64,000 nt of DNA from Clostridiales bacterium (GTDB taxonomy: Bacteria; Bacillota; Clostridia; Saccharofermentanales; Saccharofermentanaceae), in contig JAFWDK010000010.1 in NCBI GenBank assembly GCA_017513085.1, forward strand, positions 248,001 through 312,000. Direction: 5' to 3'. How positions within the stretch are numbered: the first letter of the stretch is position 1; the number at the start of each line of letters is the position of its first letter. Both the position numbers and the translations under genes were made by a program. The notes beneath the pieces were generated by a model. That model did no database searches. It saw only the letters and a list, made by a program, of their open reading frames with translations, and was not told the DNA's origin. Below, in pieces: positions 62,439 to 64,000 of this stretch.

Positions 62439-63932
62439 GTGTCAACAGTTATTGTATCGCAAGATGAATTATTGCGCCATAATTCTGTACTTACGTACCT
62501 GAAAAATGAGATCTCTGCCCGCGCGCAAGAGAAGGGCAGGAGCCTTACATATTTTATCCGTACCTATGGATGCCAATTAAATGAAGCTGATAGTGAAAAA
62601 CTGGCCGGAGTATTCCAAGAAATCGGTCTTGTTGAGGCGCAAGAGCACGAAGCGCCGGATTTTCTTCTCCTGAATACATGTACGATCCGTGAGAATGCAG
62701 ATGTACGACTGTTTGGTAATTTAGGTATGTATAAGACCTGGAAGATCCAGAATCCTGAAATGTTTATCGCAGTTTGCGGATGTATGATGAAGCAGCAGGA
62801 AAACGTCGATAAGATCAAGAAAAGTTTTCCTTTTGTCGATGCCTGCTTCGGACCGGCAGATATCCATTTATTTCCGTCTATTCTTGAGAAGAAACTCAAT
62901 CAGAGAAAACGTGTTTTCTCCATTTCTGAAGAAGATTATCTTGTTGAGGACAACTGTATTCCGGTAAAGCGCAAGCGTAAATTCCGTGCTTTGGTACCGA
63001 TCATGTACGGATGTAATAATTTCTGCACATATTGTGTTGTTCCGTTTACTCGGGGAAGAGAACGTTCCCGTGAATCAGGAATGATCTTGAAACAACTGTC
63101 TGAACTTGCAGCTTCCGGTTATCATGAAGTGATGCTCCTTGGACAGAATGTCAACTCTTATGGAAAAGACCGTGATGACGAGATTTCTTTTGCGGAGCTG
63201 TTGGAAAAAGCAGCTCAGATCGAGGGCTTTTCACGTATACGTTTTATGACTTCTCATCCGAAAGATATTTCTGATGATGTGATAATGACTATGCAGAAAT
63301 ATCCGAATATTGAACGTCATCTCCATCTGCCCATGCAATCAGGAAGTGACCGAATATTAAAAAACATGAACCGGCATTATGATCAGGCACAGTTCTTGCG
63401 CACCGCGTTAAAGTTCCGTGAATGCCTTCCGGATGCAACATTGTCTACCGATATTATTGTCGGATTCCCCGGTGAAACCGAAGAAGACTTTCAGCAGACT
63501 TTGGAAGTTGTGAAGAAATGTAAGTTTGATAGTGCTTTTACCTTCCAGTATTCAAAAAGACCGGGCACCAAGGCCGCCGTCATGCCGGATCAGGTGCCTC
63601 AGGATGTTGTCACTGAGCGGTTCGGCAGGCTCTTGGAACTGCAGAATGAATTGACTTTTGAGTCTAACCGTTCGGTTGTCGGTACGACCGAAGAAATTCT
63701 GATCGAGGGTAGAAGTGCCACTGCTTTTAATATCCTTACGGGACGTACACGTTCGAATCGTCTTGTGAATTTTACTATTCCGGCTGGCGTGACTTATCAG
63801 GGAAAAACCATCGATACATCTGATCCGTCTTTTCAAGCAGATCAATTCGAAGGCGTACTGGCGATGGTCAGATTGACCGGCGCGCGTCCGTTTTCGGTAG
63901 AAGGGGAATTGGAGAGTTTTATTGATGGATAA
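62439..63932 (+). CDS. miaB: tRNA-2-methylthio-N6-dimethylallyladenosine synthase
   Basis: 497 residues. The N-terminal UPF0004 domain binds one FeS cluster through cysteines in RTYGCQLNEADS, NTCTIRENAD and VCGCMMKQ. The radical-SAM cluster motif CNNFCTYC (CxxxCxxC) follows in YGCNNFCTYCVVPFTRGRERSR around residue 190. A C-terminal TRAM domain binds tRNA. It methylthiolates i6A37 in tRNAs reading UNN codons, which include the tRNA-Tyr and tRNA-Leu(CAA) types in this window. Start is GTG 62439 with GAGG eight bases upstream. miaB followed by mutS is a conserved order. Confidence 0.95.
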   Translation: MSTVIVSQDELLRHNSVLTYLKNEISARAQEKGRSLTYFIRTYGCQLNEADSEKLAGVFQEIGLVEAQEHEAPDFLLLNTCTIRENADVRLFGNLGMYKTWKIQNPEMFIAVCGCMMKQQENVDKIKKSFPFVDACFGPADIHLFPSILEKKLNQRKRVFSISEEDYLVEDNCIPVKRKRKFRALVPIMYGCNNFCTYCVVPFTRGRERSRESGMILKQLSELAASGYHEVMLLGQNVNSYGKDRDDEISFAELLEKAAQIEGFSRIRFMTSHPKDISDDVIMTMQKYPNIERHLHLPMQSGSDRILKNMNRHYDQAQFLRTALKFRECLPDATLSTDIIVGFPGETEEDFQQTLEVVKKCKFDSAFTFQYSKRPGTKAAVMPDQVPQDVVTERFGRLLELQNELTFESNRSVVGTTEEILIEGRSATAFNILTGRTRSNRLVNFTIPAGVTYQGKTIDTSDPSFQADQFEGVLAMVRLTGARPFSVEGELESFIDG

Positions 63933-64000
63933 CGATGAACTTTTAACCTATAGCTCCGTAAATGCTGCTGATCTTTCACCAATGATGCGTCAGTATTTTG
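63925..64000 (+). CDS. mutS: DNA mismatch repair protein MutS, first 25 codons only
   Basis: From ATG 63925, inside the end of miaB, the frame stays open to the window edge. The peptide ends DLSPMMRQYF, which matches the conserved MutS opening (L-T/S-P-M-M-x-Q-Y). GGAGAG lies about 9 bases upstream. The miaB-mutS neighbourhood supports the call. Confidence 0.85.
   Translation, partial: MDNDELLTYSSVNAADLSPMMRQYF

Overview
The window looks like chromosome of an anaerobic, plant-polysaccharide-using Gram-positive bacterium of the class Clostridia. The signs are strong GGAGG-type ribosome sites, RNase Y plus YmdB, the phoH/7TM-HD/ybeY/era/recO order, a PyrR-attenuated pyr operon, meso-diaminopimelate dehydrogenase, DUF6171 and YesL proteins, and YesM/YesN-LplABC type sugar uptake. 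I cannot name the genus. No phage, IS element, CRISPR array or rRNA was seen.

Layout. 1-2603 (minus): an operon for a TM1266-like small protein, a FecCD-type permease, an ABC ATPase fused to a second TM1266-like domain, and a NifH-like ATPase cut by the window edge; its leader looks like a two-state transcription attenuator. 2772-6252: tRNA-Thr, a solute-binding lipoprotein, a GNAT-Ogt fusion and a flavin reductase-like protein. 6328-15698: a housekeeping run (rny, ymdB, lspA, rluD-type, phoH, 7TM-HD, a ybeY-era fusion, recO). 15708-19892: a DinG/XPD-like helicase, ddh, tRNA-Leu and a 73-residue orphan with its own terminator.

20041-40201 is a Gram-positive arabinoxylan/arabinan utilization locus. 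It holds an esterase-GH43 fusion and an ArsR-type regulator (minus), then GH51 arabinofuranosidase, DUF6171, an AraB-like kinase, AraD and an L-fucose/L-arabinose isomerase-family protein. A YesM/YesN-like two-component pair, a binding lipoprotein, two permeases, YesL, an unknown membrane protein and an SGNH acetylesterase follow. The apparent logic is: sense an oligosaccharide outside, import it, de-esterify and debranch it inside, then convert L-arabinose to D-xylulose 5-phosphate.

40203-49266: a Xer-type recombinase, asd, tRNAs (CAU, Tyr, Leu), galE and a MoxR/DUF58/VWA/TPR operon. 49274-55762: a PyrR attenuator and pyrR-B-C-F-K-D-E, with a divergent PyrE and no carAB in view. 55759-64000: a YgjP-like metalloprotein, an acyl-CoA synthetase, a TldD/PmbA pair, a D-Ala-D-Ala carboxypeptidase-family protein whose SxxK motif reads SxxQ, miaB, and the first 25 codons of mutS.

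The best leads for new biology are the NifH-like/FecCD/TM1266 operon with its attenuator, the YbeY-Era fusion, the SxxQ penicillin-binding-protein homologue, and the 22-bp direct repeats over the sugar-uptake promoter.
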